From Bifidobacterium breve (GTDB lineage Bacteria; Actinomycetota; Acidimicrobiia; Acidimicrobiales; Ilumatobacteraceae): a DNA stretch of 8,723 nt. The stretch covers positions 1 to 8,723 of the forward strand of contig CALPPJ020000038.1 in NCBI GenBank assembly GCA_943325425.2, given 5' to 3'. This document shows, in pieces, positions 7,060 through 8,723 of the stretch. A program made the position numbers and the translations under genes. Below the pieces are notes generated by a model. It saw only the letters and a program-made list of their open reading frames with translations. It was not told the origin of the DNA and did not search any database. Each line of letters begins with the position of its first letter. Position 1 is the first letter of the stretch.

Positions 7060-7094
7060 GTCAGCACTTACTGGCACTGCTGAATCTGTCAGCA
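7060..7094. promoter_or_regulatory. Candidate operator: three TCAGCA half-sites between divergent genes
   Basis: The 57-nt gap between the acetyltransferase and peptidase genes contains GTCAGCA at 7060-7066, the inverse TGCTGA at 7078-7083, and GTCAGCA again at 7088-7094. The first pair forms an inverted repeat with an 11-nt spacer; the last pair forms a direct and inverted arrangement. They lie next to the GATAAT box and just before the peptidase start, a position suited to a regulator acting on both genes. Six-base arms are short, so chance is possible. Confidence 0.3.
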
Positions 7095-7101
7095 TGGACC
7101 T

Positions 7102-8187
7102 ATGGCTCGTTCCAATCGATCTCGATCAAGTGTGAATGCCCTGAGTGGCTCTTTGACTGATGTCGGCTCGGTCAAGGTGGGACATTTTGCTCGAGATTCT
7201 CGCGGTTGGCTGACCGGGACAACTGTTCTGCTCACTCCACTTGGTGCAATTGCCGGCGTTGATGTGCGTGGCGGCGGGCCAGGTACCCGAGAAACCGATC
7301 TTCTACGACCTGAAAATCTAATCCAGAAGGTACACGCCATTGTCTTGAGCGGAGGAAGTGCCTACGGGTTGGCGAGTGCCCAAGGGGTTATGGAGTTCCT
7401 TGAGGAAACAGGCAGCGGATTTTCAGTTGGGAAAGATCTGTCCTGGGTGGTTCCGATTGTTCCAGGAGCAGTGATCTTTGATCTTGGTCGTGGAGGAAAA
7501 TTTGCCAATCGTCCCGATTCAACTTTCGGTTATCGCGCCGCAAAGTTAGCGAAATCAAATTCAAGTGATATGGGCTGTGTTGGGGCTGGATCTGGAGCGC
7601 GTTCTGGCGGACTCAAAGGCGGAATAGGAATGGCCAGCACGTGGCTTGACAATGGACACGTTGTTTCTGCACTTGCTGTTGTGAACTCAATCGGTTCAGT
7701 AATCAACCCAGATACGTGTTTGCCGTGGCACGACTCTGCGACCCGTCTGCGTCGACCAATTGCCAGCGAGCGACGAGCACTGCGTGACTATTTGTCACAA
7801 CTTGCCGCGCCAGTTGCAACTCCAGAGACTTCTCTAAACACCACGATTGGTGCGGTTGCGACCAATCTGCGTTTATCCAAGTCTGAATGCACCAAATTTG
7901 CAGCCGTGGCACACGATGGTCTCGCGCGCGCCGTGCGCCCAGCACATCTGATGAATGACGGAGACACGATTTTCGGGCTGTCAGTGGGTCCAGGCGATTT
8001 GGTTCTGTCCGAAAATGAGCCAATTTTTAGCGATCCAGTCGGTCGTCCGGCATTGCTGAACAAAGTACTGACCGCAGGTGCTGACATGTTTGCCCAAGCC
8101 TGCACAGAAGCCATTTTGCAGGCGACGTCCAGCGGTGGAATGATGAGCTATCGCGATCTCTGCCCCTCCGCATTTGTGAGCCGATAA
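7102..8187 (+). CDS. P1 family peptidase (S58, DmpA-like), self-processing Ntn-type hydrolase
   Basis: 361 aa, full length for the family. Conserved blocks in order are SLTDVGSVKVGHF (17-29), IAGVDVRGGGPGTRETDLL (50-68), HAIVLSGGSAYGLASAQGV (78-96), VGAGSGARSGGLKGGIGMAS (160-179), ALAVVNSIGSVINPDT (190-205), and NTTIGAVATNLRL (246-258) followed by FAAVAHDGLARAVRPAH and DGDTIFGL. In DmpA and BapA the precursor cuts itself and the new N-terminal Ser or Thr is the nucleophile; by alignment the cut here should fall between N246 and T247, leaving T247 exposed. Members are aminopeptidases with unusual tastes, including D-amino-acid and beta-amino-acid peptides. No signal peptide is seen, so it is probably cytoplasmic. 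The ATG at 7102 has no Shine-Dalgarno. It is divergent from the acetyltransferase and 122 nt ahead of panB on the same strand. Confidence 0.9.
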   Translation: MARSNRSRSSVNALSGSLTDVGSVKVGHFARDSRGWLTGTTVLLTPLGAIAGVDVRGGGPGTRETDLLRPENLIQKVHAIVLSGGSAYGLASAQGVMEFLEETGSGFSVGKDLSWVVPIVPGAVIFDLGRGGKFANRPDSTFGYRAAKLAKSNSSDMGCVGAGSGARSGGLKGGIGMASTWLDNGHVVSALAVVNSIGSVINPDTCLPWHDSATRLRRPIASERRALRDYLSQLAAPVATPETSLNTTIGAVATNLRLSKSECTKFAAVAHDGLARAVRPAHLMNDGDTIFGLSVGPGDLVLSENEPIFSDPVGRPALLNKVLTAGADMFAQACTEAILQATSSGGMMSYRDLCPSAFVSR

Positions 8188-8188
8188 T

Positions 8189-8198
8189 GGGCATGCCC
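8189..8198. repeat. Perfect 10-bp palindrome right after the peptidase stop
   Basis: GGGCATGCCC begins 1 nt after the TAA at 8185-8187. It could act as a small protein-binding site or mRNA 3' element. It has no loop and no following T-run, so it is not a standard terminator. Confidence 0.3.
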
Positions 8199-8235
8199 TA
8201 AATCACAAAAAATCAGACCCCGAAACAACAATCTA

Positions 8236-8257
8236 GGGACCTATCTCGCTAGGTTTC
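8236..8257 (+). terminator. Possible hairpin terminator between the peptidase gene and panB
   Basis: GGGACCTA (8236-8243) pairs with TAGGTTTC (8250-8257), two of eight pairs being G-T, around the loop TCTCGC. A short T-run (TGTTTT, 8265-8270) follows about 7 nt later. The stem is modest and the T-run displaced, so this is a weak intrinsic terminator or a leader hairpin of panB. The 122-nt gap otherwise shows only the GGGCATGCCC palindrome and the panB ribosome site. Confidence 0.3.
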
Positions 8258-8296
8258 GCTCTGCTGTTTTAGTACCTGTTCCCCCGTGTCGACCCT

Positions 8297-8302
8297 AAGA
8301 GG
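8297..8302 (+). promoter_or_regulatory. Shine-Dalgarno of panB
   Basis: AAGAGG ends 7 nt before the ATG at 8310. An in-frame GTG at 8307 lies only 4 nt away, so the spacing favours the ATG as the start. Confidence 0.55.
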
Positions 8303-8309
8303 TTCTGTG

Positions 8310-8723
8310 ATGCCAGCGCTGCCCAACGATCGTAAGAAAGTTCAGGTTCCCGATCTCGCGGCGTGGAAGGCCGAAGGTCGCCGCATGACGATGATCACGG
8401 CGTATGACGTCACCTTCGCTCGTCTCGTGGACGAAGCAGGAATTGACATGATTTTGGTCGGCGATTCTGTCGGCATGGTTGTTCAAGGAACAAGCAACAC
8501 GATCCCGGTTGATCTTGAAGAAATGGCGTACCACGTGCGCTGTGTGGCACGCGCAAATACGAAGGCACTTGTCATTGGCGACTTACCTTTTGGTTCGTAT
8601 CAGATCAGCCCCGAACAAGGTGTCGAGTCATCAATCGTCTTGATGAAGAATGGTGCTCAATGCATCAAGCTTGAAGGTGGCGTGCACATGGCCGACACCA
8701 TTGCCGCGATTACTCGAGTGGAT
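8310..8723 (+). CDS. panB: 3-methyl-2-oxobutanoate hydroxymethyltransferase (ketopantoate synthase), 5' half only
   Basis: The 138 visible codons translate to the unmistakable N-terminal half of PanB, which transfers the one-carbon unit of 5,10-methylene-tetrahydrofolate to 2-oxoisovalerate, giving ketopantoate, the first committed step of pantothenate and CoA synthesis. Conserved blocks seen: MITAYD (28-33), ILVGDSVGMVVQG (48-60), TIPVDLEEMAYH (64-75), ALVIGDLPFGSYQ (86-98) and GAQCIKLEGG (115-124). By comparison with E. coli PanB, D52 and D91 should bind the magnesium ion and K120 and E122 the substrate. The usual length is about 260-280 aa, so roughly half lies beyond the right edge. The start has a good ribosome site. 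The enzyme is cytoplasmic. The gene is on the same strand as the P1 peptidase but may have its own promoter, which I could not pick out. Confidence 0.96.
   Translation, partial: MPALPNDRKKVQVPDLAAWKAEGRRMTMITAYDVTFARLVDEAGIDMILVGDSVGMVVQGTSNTIPVDLEEMAYHVRCVARANTKALVIGDLPFGSYQISPEQGVESSIVLMKNGAQCIKLEGGVHMADTIAAITRVD

Noticed and set aside
7703..8114. Two minus-strand open frames of 106 and 108 codons
   Set aside because: Both are antisense to the well-conserved C-terminal half of the P1 peptidase and have no recognisable domain.
8188..8309. A pan-type structured RNA or riboswitch ahead of panB
   Set aside because: Only one modest 8-bp hairpin is visible. I could not match the bulged-A stem pattern of the known pan RNA motif, and that motif is known from other phyla.
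8295..8534. Minus-strand open frame of 79 codons at the panB start
   Set aside because: It is the antisense shadow of panB, whose translation is unambiguous.

Overview
The window holds eight protein-coding genes (two cut by the window edges), packed so tightly that no gap exceeds about 125 bases. I see no rRNA, tRNA, CRISPR array, insertion sequence or phage gene. Base composition looks close to balanced by eye. The protein repertoire suggests an actinobacterium, possibly one of the mid-GC aquatic lineages: a methyltransferase with an N-terminal winged helix of the mycobacterial Rv2258c kind, a degenerate-site ABC exporter pair, a DmpA-like P1 peptidase resembling Rv1333, and several starts with no Shine-Dalgarno. 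That placement is inference.

Positions 5209 down to 1 (minus strand) look like one operon of four genes. It begins with two ABC exporter half-transporters (585 and 602 aa, ATGA overlap). A histidine phosphatase follows after a 27-base gap, then a SAM-dependent methyltransferase coupled by a TAATG overlap, which runs off the left edge. The two exporter subunits carry complementary defects, as expected of an obligate heterodimer with one catalytic and one degenerate ATP site. The exporter plus methyltransferase suggests handling of a small molecule, but the sequence does not identify the substrate.

Positions 5238-6304 (plus strand) hold a divergent two-gene unit: a DoxX-family membrane protein and a small membrane-anchored protein of unknown function, again with an ATGA overlap. 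Only 28 bases separate it from the exporter operon. The doxX start sits directly behind a TAATCT -10-like box, suggesting a leaderless mRNA.

Positions 6301-6390 hold an 18-bp tandem repeat filling the whole space between two convergent genes. It contains both their stop codons and looks like an amplified copy of the 3' end of the acetyltransferase gene.

Positions 6373-7044 (minus strand) encode a hexapeptide-repeat O-acetyltransferase. It is divergent from a P1-family (DmpA-like) self-processing peptidase at 7102-8187 (plus strand). The 57-base region between them carries three TCAGCA half-sites.

Positions 8310-8723 (plus strand) are the 5' half of panB, encoding ketopantoate hydroxymethyltransferase of pantothenate synthesis. 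A possible hairpin terminator lies between the peptidase gene and panB.
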